Part shown: positions 7,736 through 16,413 of the stretch, in pieces | Position numbering within the stretch: the stretch's first letter is position 1 | Layout of the letters: each line of letters opens with the position of its first letter | Assembly (NCBI GenBank): GCA_002305795.1 | Contig: DBRF01000011.1 | Span: forward strand, 70,035 to 134,034 | Length of the DNA: 64,000 nt | DNA from: Ruminococcaceae bacterium UBA1375 | Lineage (GTDB): Bacteria > Bacillota > Clostridia > Oscillospirales > Ruminococcaceae | Direction of reading: 5' to 3' | The notes under the pieces: generated by a model | The model's database searches: none | What the model was told of the DNA's origin: nothing | What the model saw: the letters and a program-made list of their open reading frames with translations, nothing else | Program-made: the position numbers and the translations under genes

Positions 7736-7751
7736 CGTTGCTTATTTTCAG

Positions 7752-8618
7752 TCAGGCTTGGAAGTGTGCCTCCATGTATTCCTTGGCTTGCAGGATAACC
7801 TGCTGAATCTGTTGGTCGGTGAAACTGTCCCCGAACCAGATTTCATGGGCCACCGCCGCCTGCCAAACCAGCATGGACAAACCACCCCCAGCGGGAAGCC
7901 CTAAGGACTTGGCGGTCTGCACCAGCTGGGTCTCAAAGGGGTTGTACACCAAATCAAATACCGCTTCCGCCTGCCGGATGATTTCCGGGGTTACCGGGCA
8001 GCTTTGGGTATTGGGGTACATCCCCACCGGCGTGGCGTTGACCAGCAGCCGGTAGGAGCCGTTGGGCTCATTCAACAGACAGGTGATAATTTCTGCGTCC
8101 GGTTTGATCTTCAGCAGTCGCTCCTTCAAAGCGGCAGCCTGCTTGACGTCCTCTTTCCGCACCGCAATGGTGAGGGGGGAACCGGCTAATACTACCTCGG
8201 TGGCAATCATGTTGGCCACCCCGCCGCTGCCCAGCATCAGCAACGGTCCCTGGGAAAGCTCCACTCCCAGGCTGCGGATGCCGTGGAGAAAGCCGTCTAC
8301 GTCGGTGTTGTGGCCGATGTAGCGGCCATCCTTGATTTCCACCGTGTTCACCGATTGGTACAGCCCGGCTTTTTCCGAAAGCTGGGTGAGGAAGGGGATG
8401 ATCTCCACCTTGTAGGGGATGGTGATGTTAAATCCCTGGCCGGCCAGCAGTTTGGGCACCTGGGCTTTCAGGTCTTCCGGCGCTACGTCGTGGAGGGCGT
8501 AGGGCTGGGGCCGTCCGGAGAGGGCAAAGAGGGCTTGGTGGATGAAGGGGGACATGGAGTGTCCCAGAGGGTGGCCCAGCAGTCCGAAGCCGGGGGTTTG
8601 GGTATTGGCTTGTGTCAC
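7752..8618 (-). CDS. aroE: shikimate dehydrogenase
   Basis: The 288-aa NADPH-dependent enzyme reduces 3-dehydroshikimate to shikimate. The substrate site is complete: SMSP at 21-24, catalytic Lys70 in NITIPYK and Asp106 in NTDVDGF. The nucleotide-binding loop is a GSGGVA motif near residue 128. Its start codon overlaps the end of fabD by 4 nt (ATGA), giving translational coupling of an aromatic-pathway enzyme to a fatty-acid enzyme, an unusual pairing. The product should feed AroK encoded at 766-1272. Confidence 0.94.
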   Translation of the reverse strand: MTQANTQTPGFGLLGHPLGHSMSPFIHQALFALSGRPQPYALHDVAPEDLKAQVPKLLAGQGFNITIPYKVEIIPFLTQLSEKAGLYQSVNTVEIKDGRYIGHNTDVDGFLHGIRSLGVELSQGPLLMLGSGGVANMIATEVVLAGSPLTIAVRKEDVKQAAALKERLLKIKPDAEIITCLLNEPNGSYRLLVNATPVGMYPNTQSCPVTPEIIRQAEAVFDLVYNPFETQLVQTAKSLGLPAGGGLSMLVWQAAVAHEIWFGDSFTDQQIQQVILQAKEYMEAHFQA

Positions 8619-9544
8619 AGTCCCAGGACCTCCAGCGCTTTTTGATGGGTTTTTTCGTCCTCTACGTTGATGGCATTGACGCCGCTGAGGGTTTTCTTCA
8701 CCAGGCCGGTGAGGACCTTACCGGGGCCGCACTCCACGAAGGTGTCGTAGCCCGCCTGCTGCATGTTGTCCAGTTCAGTGGTGAACCGCACCGGGGAGAC
8801 AATGTGTTTCGCCAGATAGCCGGGCATATCGCTGACGTCGGTGAGCAGCTGGCCGGTGAGGTTGCAGTAGAACTCCTTCTGTGGCATGGAGAATTTCACG
8901 TCTTTGATTTTTTCATAAAAGGCGTCCGCCGCAGGCTGCATGAGTTTGGAGTGGAAGGCGGCGCTGACCGCCAGCTTCACGCAGCGCCGTGCGCCCATTT
9001 CAGTGAACTTGGCAATGGCGGCATCCACCGCAGCGGTTTCTCCGGCGATGACGGTCTGTACCGGGCTGTTGTAGTTTACCGGAACCACATAGCCTTCCAC
9101 CTGGGCGCAACCCTCTTCCACCTGCTGGGAGGTCAGACCAAGAATGGCGCACATGCTGCCGGATTGCTGCTGGGCGCATTCCTGCATACAGGCAGCCCGC
9201 TCTTTGATGAGGCGGAAGCCGTCTTCCATGCTCACCATGCCGGCGGCCACCATGGCGGCGTATTCGCCCAGGGAATGTCCGGCGGCGCCGTCAAAGGTGA
9301 ACCCAGCTTTTTCCATGGCCTTGATGGCTACCAGGCTGGTGGTGAAGATGGCGGGCTGGCTGATTTTGGTTTGGGCCAGGGTGGCGGCGTCTGCTTCCAG
9401 GCAAAGCTGCTTTAAGTCCATGCCGGTGATGTCGCTGCCGCACTGGTAAATGGTTTCCGCTTCCGGGCAGAGAGCCAAAAGCTGTTTGCCCATCCCTTCG
9501 TATTGGGAGCCCTGTCCGGAGCACAATAACATAGTCTTGCTCAT
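8615..9544 (-). CDS. fabD: malonyl-CoA:ACP transacylase
   Basis: This enzyme transfers malonyl groups from CoA to acyl carrier protein for fatty-acid elongation. From the chosen start it is 309 aa, with GQGSQ at 10-14 and the nucleophile Ser91 in GHSLGE; the catalytic His is in the AAFHSKLM region. An in-frame ATG 9 nt upstream abuts the AAAGGA site, while this ATG has 9-nt spacing, so 9544 is preferred. It is divergent from the fabH operon rather than inside it, and overlaps aroE. Confidence 0.93.
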   Translation of the reverse strand: MSKTMLLCSGQGSQYEGMGKQLLALCPEAETIYQCGSDITGMDLKQLCLEADAATLAQTKISQPAIFTTSLVAIKAMEKAGFTFDGAAGHSLGEYAAMVAAGMVSMEDGFRLIKERAACMQECAQQQSGSMCAILGLTSQQVEEGCAQVEGYVVPVNYNSPVQTVIAGETAAVDAAIAKFTEMGARRCVKLAVSAAFHSKLMQPAADAFYEKIKDVKFSMPQKEFYCNLTGQLLTDVSDMPGYLAKHIVSPVRFTTELDNMQQAGYDTFVECGPGKVLTGLVKKTLSGVNAINVEDEKTHQKALEVLGL

Positions 9545-9639
9545 TGTTACCATTCCTTTCTAAATAGGGACACTTTTTCGATACCATTGGGTTCCCGCCC
9601 ATTTCCGCCGAAGGAGAAAGGGAAGGGACCCGCAAACTT

Positions 9640-9645
9640 ATTATA
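9640..9645 (-). promoter_or_regulatory. -10 element of probable fabD-aroE promoter
   Basis: TATAAT on the minus strand lies about 95 nt before the fabD start; the -35 is poor. Confidence 0.4.
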
Positions 9646-9767
9646 CCGAAAGCGGGACAAAAAAGAAACCCTGCTGCATAAAACTGGGTACACTCCCAAA
9701 ATTTCCGGTCTGTTTTTAGGTAAACTGCCTACATCTGGTGGAAATCTGGAAAAAATACCGTCGTTCT

Positions 9768-9783
9768 GGTGGTTGCAACCACC
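9768..9783. promoter_or_regulatory. perfect 16-bp palindrome, candidate operator
   Basis: GGTGGTTGCAACCACC is its own reverse complement and covers the -35 element of the upstream fabH promoter candidate, in the spacer between fabD and fabH. A repressor site for lipid genes is plausible, but the regulator is not encoded nearby. Confidence 0.55.
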
Positions 9784-9800
9784 CAAAAATATGTTATAAT
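9773..9800 (+). promoter_or_regulatory. distal fab operon promoter candidate (extended -10)
   Basis: TTGCAA (9773-9778), 16-nt spacer, TATAAT (9795-9800) with TG one base upstream. The -35 lies inside the palindrome. Confidence 0.55.
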
Positions 9801-9878
9801 GGACAGGAAGAAAAAAAGTGTCTAATAACTCGATGCTTTTGAAACCAAAAAAAGCTGTGGTTTCCGTCTTGGAAAGGG

Positions 9879-9908
9879 TTGGCAATCAGGCGCCATTTGT
9901 GCTATACT
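9879..9908 (+). promoter_or_regulatory. proximal fab operon promoter candidate
   Basis: TTGGCA (9879-9884), 18-nt spacer, TATACT (9903-9908), about 65 nt before fabH. Confidence 0.45.
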
Positions 9909-9972
9909 TGAAATGTCGGAATCGAACAGCATACACGGTAAAAAAAGCGAATCCTGACAAGGGAGGAACATT

Positions 9973-10959
9973 ATGGGCATTTCCATTTTGGGGGCAGGCT
10001 GTTGTCTGCCGCAGCAAGAAGTGGACAACCATGCGTTCGAGTCGTTTATCGAGACTTCGGACGAATGGATCACCACCCGCACCGGTATTCATTGCCGGCG
10101 GATCTCCGATGGGATCCTGACCTATCAGATGGGGGCAGAAGCTGCCCGACAGGCGCTGAAAGACGCCGATACCGCACCGGAAGAAATTGACATGGTGCTG
10201 GCCACCACCGTCACGGCAGACACCACCACCCCCAGCCTGGCTTGTTTGGCTGCGGCGGAGGTGGGAATCAAGACCGCCCCCTGCATGGACTTAAATGCAG
10301 CCTGCACCGGTTTTGTGTATGCCCTGGATGTGGCGGAAAAGTATTTGAGCACCGGTTCGGCCAAAAAAATCCTGATTCTTTCCGCTGAAATGATGAGCCG
10401 GATTGTAAACTTCAAGGACCGCTCCAGCTGTGTTTTGTTCGGAGACGGCGCCGCCGCAGTGGTGGTGGGCCCCTCGGATAAAATGTACCATTCCTGGCTG
10501 GCCTGCAATCTGGACGGGCGGTACAAGATTTTCTCCAAGGCCACCAATTCCGAAAACCCCTTCCGAAAAAAGGACTTCGACTGGCCGGAAGAAGTGGCGG
10601 AAATGCAGCCCGGTCTGATGGAAATGGCAGGCAATGAAGTATATCGCTTCGCTACCCAGGCCATGCCAGAAGCAGTGCAGCGCTGCTGCGAAAAAGCGGG
10701 CTTTACTCCGGAGCAGCTGGACCGGATCATTCCTCACCAGGCCAATCTGCGGATCATCCGCACGGCATTAAAGCATTTGGGCCTGCCGGAGGAGAAAGTA
10801 CACATCAACATTCAGCATTACGGCAACATCTCCAGTGCCTGCATTCCTCTTTCCTTGTGTGAAATGAAGCGGGCCGGGGAGCTCCACCCGGGAGACAAGA
10901 TCTGCCTGGTGGGCTTCGGCTCCGGATTGACCTACGGCGCCGCCGTACTGGAATGGTAA
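9973..10959 (+). CDS. fabH: beta-ketoacyl-ACP synthase III
   Basis: FabH starts fatty-acid synthesis by condensing an acyl-CoA primer with malonyl-ACP. The 328-aa protein shows the full triad: Cys111 (NAACTGF), His255 (PHQANLR) and Asn285 (YGNISSA). AGGAGG-like GGGAGGAA precedes the ATG. It heads the operon fabH-fabG-fabF-accB-fabZ-accC-accD-accA-acpP. In many Clostridia acpP, fabK and fabD follow fabH directly; here fabD is divergent, acpP is last and no enoyl reductase is present. Confidence 0.95.
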   Translation: MGISILGAGCCLPQQEVDNHAFESFIETSDEWITTRTGIHCRRISDGILTYQMGAEAARQALKDADTAPEEIDMVLATTVTADTTTPSLACLAAAEVGIKTAPCMDLNAACTGFVYALDVAEKYLSTGSAKKILILSAEMMSRIVNFKDRSSCVLFGDGAAAVVVGPSDKMYHSWLACNLDGRYKIFSKATNSENPFRKKDFDWPEEVAEMQPGLMEMAGNEVYRFATQAMPEAVQRCCEKAGFTPEQLDRIIPHQANLRIIRTALKHLGLPEEKVHINIQHYGNISSACIPLSLCEMKRAGELHPGDKICLVGFGSGLTYGAAVLEW

Positions 10960-11028
10960 TGCTGAAGAAATAAATTCATAGGTTAAAAGTCCCCCTTGCA
11001 AAAAATCAAAAGTAAAGGAGTCAGAAGT

Positions 11029-11772
11029 ATGAGTAAGACTGCATTGATCACCGGCGCATCCCAGGGTTTAGGAGCGGCCATGGCCCTTCGTCTGGCGAAA
11101 GACGGCTTTAATATCGCCATCAACTGCCGGGGCGAGTACGAATTGGAAAACGGCGGCAAACAGACCCAGCAGGCCTGCCAGGAACTGGGCGTAGAAGCAG
11201 AGTGCTTTTTGTGTGACGTTTCCAAGTTTGACGCCTGCAAGGAAATGGTAGATGCGGTGAAGGCGCGGTTCGGCACCATCGACGTGCTGGTCAACAACGC
11301 CGGTATTACCAAGGACGGCTTGATTGCCCGGATGAGCGAAGAACAATTTGATGTGGTTACCTCTGTCAACTATAAGAGCGTGTTCAACATGATCCGTCAC
11401 GTCACCCCTGTGATGATGAAGCAGCGCAGCGGCCGGATCATCAATGTGTCCAGTGTTTCCGGCGTGTACGGCAACCCCGGCCAGTTTAACTACTCCGCCA
11501 CCAAGGCCGGTATTGTGGGCATGACCCTCACCGCTGCCAAAGAGCTGGGCGCTCGGAACATCAACGTCAACGCCATTGCCCCCGGCTTCATCCGCACCCC
11601 CATGACCGACGTGCTCACCGATGAGCAGAAGAAAGCCGCCGAAAGCGTGGTGGCGCTGAGACGGTTCGGCGAACCGGAAGAAGTGGCCAGTGTGGTCTCC
11701 TTCCTGGCTGGCCCGGACTCCAGCTATGTGTCCGGACAGGTGATTGTCATTGACGGCGCCATGTCCATTTAA
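11029..11772 (+). CDS. fabG: 3-oxoacyl-ACP reductase
   Basis: This 247-aa short-chain dehydrogenase reduces beta-ketoacyl-ACP with NADPH. The Rossmann loop is GASQGLG (9-15), the NNAG motif is at 89-92, and the catalytic Ser142, Tyr155 and Lys159 (YSATK) are in place. The end VIDGAMSI is the usual family terminus. Longer in-frame starts upstream lack a ribosome binding site, whereas AAAGGAG stands 8 nt before this ATG. It sits 69 nt after fabH and 36 nt before fabF in the same operon. Confidence 0.94.
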   Translation: MSKTALITGASQGLGAAMALRLAKDGFNIAINCRGEYELENGGKQTQQACQELGVEAECFLCDVSKFDACKEMVDAVKARFGTIDVLVNNAGITKDGLIARMSEEQFDVVTSVNYKSVFNMIRHVTPVMMKQRSGRIINVSSVSGVYGNPGQFNYSATKAGIVGMTLTAAKELGARNINVNAIAPGFIRTPMTDVLTDEQKKAAESVVALRRFGEPEEVASVVSFLAGPDSSYVSGQVIVIDGAMSI

Positions 11773-11808
11773 CCCTATCTGATAAAAGAAGATCTAGGAG
11801 GCAGCAAG

Positions 11809-13047
11809 ATGAATCGAGTAGTCATTACCGGTATCGGTATGGTCAGCCCCATCGGAAACGACAAGGAAACCTTTTGGAACAATGTGAAAAACGGTGTCTG
11901 CGGGATCCGTCCCATCGAGAACATCGACGTATCCGATCTGCCGGTGAAGGTGGCGGCCCAGGTTTTGGATTTCGATCCCCTGCGCTGCTTTGATAAGAAA
12001 GAACTTCGCCGCACCGACCCCTTTACCCAGTATGCGGTGGACGCCGCATTGCAGGCCGTGGAGGACTGCGGCACCAAGTTTGAAGATTTGGACCCCTACC
12101 GCATCGGCGTCATCGTGGGCAGCGGCATCGGCGGTTTCCACTCCACCGACGCAGAGTTCCCCAAGTTTTTGGAAAAGGGTCCCCGACGGGTCAGCGTGTT
12201 CTACATTCCGGAGATGATCGCCAACATGGGCGCCGGTACCATTGCCATCCGCACCGGTTTTAAGGGTGTCAACTACGCCCCGGTTACCGCCTGCGCCACC
12301 GGCAGCCACGCCATCGGCGAAGCATTCCGCAACATCAAGCACGGCTATCTGGATGCCTGTTTGGCGGGGGGCAGCGAAGCGGCCATTATCCGCTTCTCTA
12401 TTGCCGGTTTTGACAATATGCAGGCCCTGACTCACGCCACTGACCCCAATCGGGCTTCTATTCCCTTTGACGCCGAACGCTCCGGCTTCGTTATGGGCGA
12501 AGGCGCCGGCATCGTGATGCTGGAAGAACTGGAGCACGCCAAGAAGCGAGGCGCTCACATCTATGCGGAAATCGTGGGCTACGGCGCCACCGGCGACGCC
12601 TACCACATGACCAGCCCCGACCCGGAAGGGGAGGGCGCCGCCATGGGCATGAAGCTGGCTTATCAGGAAGCGGGCATCACCCCCGACCAGATCGACTATA
12701 TCAATGCCCACGGCACCTCCACTCACCTGAACGAAAAATACGAAACCATTGCCATCAAGAAGGCACTTGGTGAAGAAGCGGCCTACAAAGTGATGGTCAG
12801 CTCCACCAAATCTCTCACCGGCCACATGCTGGGCGCTGCCGGCGGTATCGAAGCTATTATCTGCGCCAAGGCGCTGGAGGAAGGCTTTGTACCCGCTACC
12901 ACCAATTCCAGCATCCCCGACCCGGAATGCGATCTGAATAATATGTTTGACGGACCGGTGGAGAAGGATATCCACTACGCCCTGTCCAACTCCCTGGGCT
13001 TCGGCGGACACAACGCAACCCTCTGCTTGAAGAAATACGAAGGCTGA
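11809..13047 (+). CDS. fabF: beta-ketoacyl-ACP synthase II
   Basis: The 412-aa elongating ketosynthase has nucleophile Cys162 (TACATGSHA), His301 (NAHGTST), Lys334 and His339 (KSLTGHM), the full decarboxylative condensation set. Length and motifs are standard FabF. AGGAGG precedes the ATG. A second, more divergent FabF-type protein is encoded at 47025-48251 outside the operon; this copy, embedded with accB and fabZ, is clearly the housekeeping one. Confidence 0.95.
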   Translation: MNRVVITGIGMVSPIGNDKETFWNNVKNGVCGIRPIENIDVSDLPVKVAAQVLDFDPLRCFDKKELRRTDPFTQYAVDAALQAVEDCGTKFEDLDPYRIGVIVGSGIGGFHSTDAEFPKFLEKGPRRVSVFYIPEMIANMGAGTIAIRTGFKGVNYAPVTACATGSHAIGEAFRNIKHGYLDACLAGGSEAAIIRFSIAGFDNMQALTHATDPNRASIPFDAERSGFVMGEGAGIVMLEELEHAKKRGAHIYAEIVGYGATGDAYHMTSPDPEGEGAAMGMKLAYQEAGITPDQIDYINAHGTSTHLNEKYETIAIKKALGEEAAYKVMVSSTKSLTGHMLGAAGGIEAIICAKALEEGFVPATTNSSIPDPECDLNNMFDGPVEKDIHYALSNSLGFGGHNATLCLKKYEG

Positions 13048-13090
13048 TTGCCAGCCTCTTCGGATTTAGAAAAGAAAGGATGGAAAGATC

Positions 13091-13600
13091 ATGGGGTTCT
13101 CGGTAAAAGAAATCAAGGACTTAATGGATAAAATGCAGCAAACCGGTTTGGGCGAGCTGGAAGTAGAAGACGAAGGCTACACCTTAAAGCTCTCTGCCAA
13201 GAAAGCGAAAAAGACGGTGGAAAACGTGATGATGGCTCCCGCCGCCCCGGTGGTCAGCGCTGCTCCTATTGCGGCTGCTCCGGTGGCTGCCGCTCCCGCT
13301 GCCCCTGCCGCTGCTGCGGATGACAGCGAAGAAGCTAAGAAGGAAGAATCTTCCAAAGAAGAAGAGGGCACTGTGGTAACCGCTCCTACAGTGGGTACCT
13401 ACTATGCCGCCGCCGGTCCGGACAAACCGCCTTTCGTGAAACCCGGCCAGGCCGTCAGCAAAGGCGATGTGCTGTATATTATTGAAGCCATGAAGGTGAT
13501 GAACGAGATCAAGAGCGAAATGGACGGCACCATTGGCAAGATCTTTGTGAAGAACGGCGACCCGGTTGAATTCGGCCAGCCCATCCTCACCATTGTGTAA
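13091..13600 (+). CDS. accB: biotin carboxyl carrier protein of acetyl-CoA carboxylase
   Basis: The 169-aa carrier shuttles carboxyl groups between the biotin carboxylase and carboxyltransferase active sites. A short N-terminal helix region is followed by an Ala/Pro-rich linker (about 49-76), an acidic Lys/Glu stretch, and the biotinyl domain from about 96, with the biotinylated Lys135 in EAMKVMNEI. It is placed between fabF and fabZ, the usual Firmicutes order. Confidence 0.95.
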   Translation: MGFSVKEIKDLMDKMQQTGLGELEVEDEGYTLKLSAKKAKKTVENVMMAPAAPVVSAAPIAAAPVAAAPAAPAAAADDSEEAKKEESSKEEEGTVVTAPTVGTYYAAAGPDKPPFVKPGQAVSKGDVLYIIEAMKVMNEIKSEMDGTIGKIFVKNGDPVEFGQPILTIV

Positions 13601-13616
13601 AAGAGGAGGAAATATC

Positions 13617-14051
13617 ATGGCTCTGTTAAATCAGGAACAAATTAAGGAAATCATCCCCCACCGCGACCCCTTTCTGTTGATTGACGAAGTGGAAGAGCTG
13701 GAACCCGGCGTACGGGTGGTGGCCAAGAAGCACATGAAGGAAGACGAGTTCTGGTTTAAGGGGCACTTCCCCCAGAAACCGGTGACTCCCGGGGTGCTGA
13801 TGGTGGAAATGCTGGCCCAGGCAGGCTGCGTCTGCGCCCTGTCCCTGCCGGAAAACAAGGGAAAAATCGGCTTCTTTGCCGGCATTGACAAAGCCCGTTT
13901 TAAGGGCATGGTTCTGCCCGGCGACACCCTGACCCTGGAAGTCACCATGGAACGGTGGCGGGGTTCCATCGGATTCGGCAAAGCAGTGGCCACCAACCAG
14001 GACGGCAAAAAAGTAGTGGTGGCGGAAATCAGCTTTGCACTGGGCAACTGA
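13617..14051 (+). CDS. fabZ: 3-hydroxyacyl-ACP dehydratase
   Basis: The 144-aa hotdog-fold enzyme dehydrates 3-hydroxyacyl-ACP to trans-2-enoyl-ACP. Catalytic His50 (GHFPQKPVTPG) and Glu64 (MVEMLAQ) are present. AGGAGGAAATATC stands directly before the ATG, so this start is preferred over upstream in-frame starts that overlap accB. The enoyl product needs a reductase (FabK/FabI/FabL), which is not in this window. Confidence 0.94.
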   Translation: MALLNQEQIKEIIPHRDPFLLIDEVEELEPGVRVVAKKHMKEDEFWFKGHFPQKPVTPGVLMVEMLAQAGCVCALSLPENKGKIGFFAGIDKARFKGMVLPGDTLTLEVTMERWRGSIGFGKAVATNQDGKKVVVAEISFALGN

Positions 14052-14078
14052 GTTCACCGGAAAGAAGGTTTCAGCGCA

Positions 14079-15431
14079 ATGTTTAATAAGGTTTTGATTG
14101 CAAACCGGGGCGAAATTGCGGTGCGGATCATCCGGGCTTGCCGGGAAATGGGAATCCGGACAGTCGCGGTGTACTCCACCGCCGATAAAAATGCCCTGCA
14201 TGTGCAGCTGGCCAATGAAGCGGTGTGCATCGGGCCCGCCGCAACCAAGGACAGCTATCTGAATATCCCTGCTATTCTGTCGGCCTGCAGCATTACCAAT
14301 GCCGAGGCCATTCACCCTGGCTTTGGGTTTTTGAGCGAGAGCAGCAAGTTCTGCCAGGCCTGCGAAAAGTGCGGCATTAAGTTCATCGGTCCCCGGCATG
14401 AATCCATCGACCTGATGGGGGACAAAGCGGAAGCTAAGGCCACCATGAAGCGGGCCGGTGTGCCGGTGATTCCCGGCTCTGACGGAGAGCTGGAAAGCGT
14501 GGAGCAGGCCAAGGAAATCGCCAGAGAAATCGGTTACCCGGTGATGGTGAAGGCCAGCGCCGGCGGCGGCGGACGGGGTATCCGTTATGTGGCCAAGGAA
14601 GAGGATTTGGAAGAGGCCATGGCCACTGCCGCAGAAGAAGCTAAGAATTTCTTCGGCAATCCGGGACTGTACCTGGAAAAGTTTATTGTGAATCCCCGGC
14701 ATGTGGAAGTGCAGCTTTTGGCGGACAGCCACGGCAACGTGATCCATCTGGGGGAACGGGACTGCTCGGTGCAGCGCCGTCATCAAAAGGTGTTGGAAGA
14801 GTCTCCCTGTCCGGTGATGACCCCTGAACTCCGAGAAAAGATGGGCAACGCTGCGGTATTGGCGGCCAAGGCCAGCGGTTATGAAAATGCCGGTACTGTG
14901 GAATTTTTGTTGGACATCAACAATGACTTCTACTTTATGGAAATGAATACCCGAATCCAGGTCGAGCATCCCGTGACCGAAACGGTAACTGGGGTAGACA
15001 TTGTGAAAGAACAGATTCGCATTGCTGCCGGATTGCCCTTGGCGTTCCGTCAGGAAGACATCCATGTCACCGGTCACGCCATTGAGTGCCGGATCAATGC
15101 GGAGAACCCCAAAATGGGATTTCTGCCCAGCCCCGGCCGGATTACAGCCCTGAACCTGCCCGGCGGCCCCGGCGTACGGATTGACAGTGCCGCTTACCAA
15201 GGATGCGAAATTTCTCCCTATTACGACAGCATGATTGCCAAGTTGATTGTACATGCCCACAACCGGGATTCTGCGATTCGGAAAATGAAATCTGCGCTGG
15301 CAGAATTTTTGGTGGAAGGCGTGGACACCAACATTGACTATCATCTGGCCATTCTTCGAGACGAAGCCTTTGTAGAAGGACGGATTGACAACAGCTATCT
15401 GGACCGCCGCAAGGATTTATTGGATTATTGA
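14079..15431 (+). CDS. accC: biotin carboxylase subunit of acetyl-CoA carboxylase
   Basis: This 450-aa ATP-grasp enzyme carboxylates biotin on AccB using ATP and bicarbonate. Recognisable parts are the N-terminal NKVLIANRGEIAVRIIRACRE region, the Gly-rich ATP lid (ASAGGGGRGIR, near residue 165), the ERDCSVQRRHQK segment and the EMNTRIQVEHPVTE motif of the active site. The length is standard. The stop is followed by a 110-nt gap holding a candidate internal promoter, after which accD and accA form the carboxyltransferase. Confidence 0.96.
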   Translation: MFNKVLIANRGEIAVRIIRACREMGIRTVAVYSTADKNALHVQLANEAVCIGPAATKDSYLNIPAILSACSITNAEAIHPGFGFLSESSKFCQACEKCGIKFIGPRHESIDLMGDKAEAKATMKRAGVPVIPGSDGELESVEQAKEIAREIGYPVMVKASAGGGGRGIRYVAKEEDLEEAMATAAEEAKNFFGNPGLYLEKFIVNPRHVEVQLLADSHGNVIHLGERDCSVQRRHQKVLEESPCPVMTPELREKMGNAAVLAAKASGYENAGTVEFLLDINNDFYFMEMNTRIQVEHPVTETVTGVDIVKEQIRIAAGLPLAFRQEDIHVTGHAIECRINAENPKMGFLPSPGRITALNLPGGPGVRIDSAAYQGCEISPYYDSMIAKLIVHAHNRDSAIRKMKSALAEFLVEGVDTNIDYHLAILRDEAFVEGRIDNSYLDRRKDLLDY

Positions 15432-15473
15432 GAGTGGTTTGGAAGGTGAAGGTAGAAAAATTTGATTTTTTAC

Positions 15474-15502
15474 TGGACAAACACCTTCAGATAGGGTACA
15501 CT
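15474..15502 (+). promoter_or_regulatory. candidate internal promoter for accDA-acpP
   Basis: TGGACA (15474-15479), 17-nt spacer, TACACT (15497-15502) in the only sizeable gap of the fab/acc operon, 38 nt before accD. Confidence 0.45.
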
Positions 15503-15540
15503 AAGAGAAGGATTGGATTTTAGGCAAGGAGGAAGCGGTT

Positions 15541-16413
15541 TTGTTAGAGGATTTATTTAAAACAGTAAAATCCCGCTTTGAAGCGGACTCGGCTGCGGAT
15601 CGGAAAAGCAGCAAGGTCGCCATTCCCCAGGACTTGATGTTTAAGTGTCCCCGCTGCGGCAACGTGATGTTCATGGATGATTTTCTGGGGGCCAGCAAGG
15701 TTTGCTCCAACTGCAACTACCATGCCCGGCTCACCGCCAGAGAGCGGCTGAAAATCACCATCGACAAAGACTCCCTGGTGGAGTACGATGCAACGATGAC
15801 CAGCAAAAACCCCATTGACTTTGAAGGTTATGAGGAAAAGGTGGCCTCTTTGCAGGAAAAGACTGGATTGCGGGATGCCGTTGTCACCGGAGAATGCACC
15901 ATCAAAACTAAGCCCTGCGTCATCGGCGTCATGGATTCCCATTTCATGATGGCCAGCATGGGCAGCGTGGTGGGCGAAAAGATTGCCAGGGCCTTTGAGC
16001 GGGCCACTGAAAAGCGGCTGCCGGTAATTCTGTTTACCGCTTCCGGCGGCGCCAGAATGCAGGAAGGGATTCTCTCTTTGATGCAGATGGCGAAAACCAG
16101 TGCGGCGGTGAAGAAGCACAGCGATGCAGGACTTCTTTATATTACCGTTTTGACCGACCCCACCACCGGCGGCGTCACCGCCAGCTTTGCTTCTTTGGGT
16201 GACATTATCATTGCCGAACCCAAGGTGCTGATCGGCTTTGCCGGACGGCGGGTCATTGAAGGAACCATCCGGCAGCGGCTGCCCGATGACTTCCAGTCGG
16301 CAGAATTTTTGTTGCAGCACGGCTTTGTGGACATGATCGTAGAGCGGAAGAATATGCGCCGCACCCTGTCCAAACTGCTGCGGCTCCACGGATATAAGGG
16401 GGAGACGGCCTGA
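15541..16413 (+). CDS. accD: acetyl-CoA carboxylase carboxyltransferase beta subunit
   Basis: The 290-aa subunit forms the carboxyltransferase with AccA. An N-terminal four-Cys zinc ribbon is visible (Cys36, Cys39, Cys55, Cys58), followed by the crotonase-like core with GGARMQEG and the TTGGVTASFA motif. The start is TTG, 8 nt after AAGGAGG at 15526-15532. The stop codon shares one base with the accA start (TGATG), so the two subunits are translationally coupled, as expected for a stoichiometric complex. Confidence 0.95.
   Translation: MLEDLFKTVKSRFEADSAADRKSSKVAIPQDLMFKCPRCGNVMFMDDFLGASKVCSNCNYHARLTARERLKITIDKDSLVEYDATMTSKNPIDFEGYEEKVASLQEKTGLRDAVVTGECTIKTKPCVIGVMDSHFMMASMGSVVGEKIARAFERATEKRLPVILFTASGGARMQEGILSLMQMAKTSAAVKKHSDAGLLYITVLTDPTTGGVTASFASLGDIIIAEPKVLIGFAGRRVIEGTIRQRLPDDFQSAEFLLQHGFVDMIVERKNMRRTLSKLLRLHGYKGETA

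Noticed and set aside
13626..15344. 572-aa minus-strand ORF antisense to fabZ-accC
   Set aside because: Opposite to two firm genes, His-rich translation without domains or ribosome binding site.
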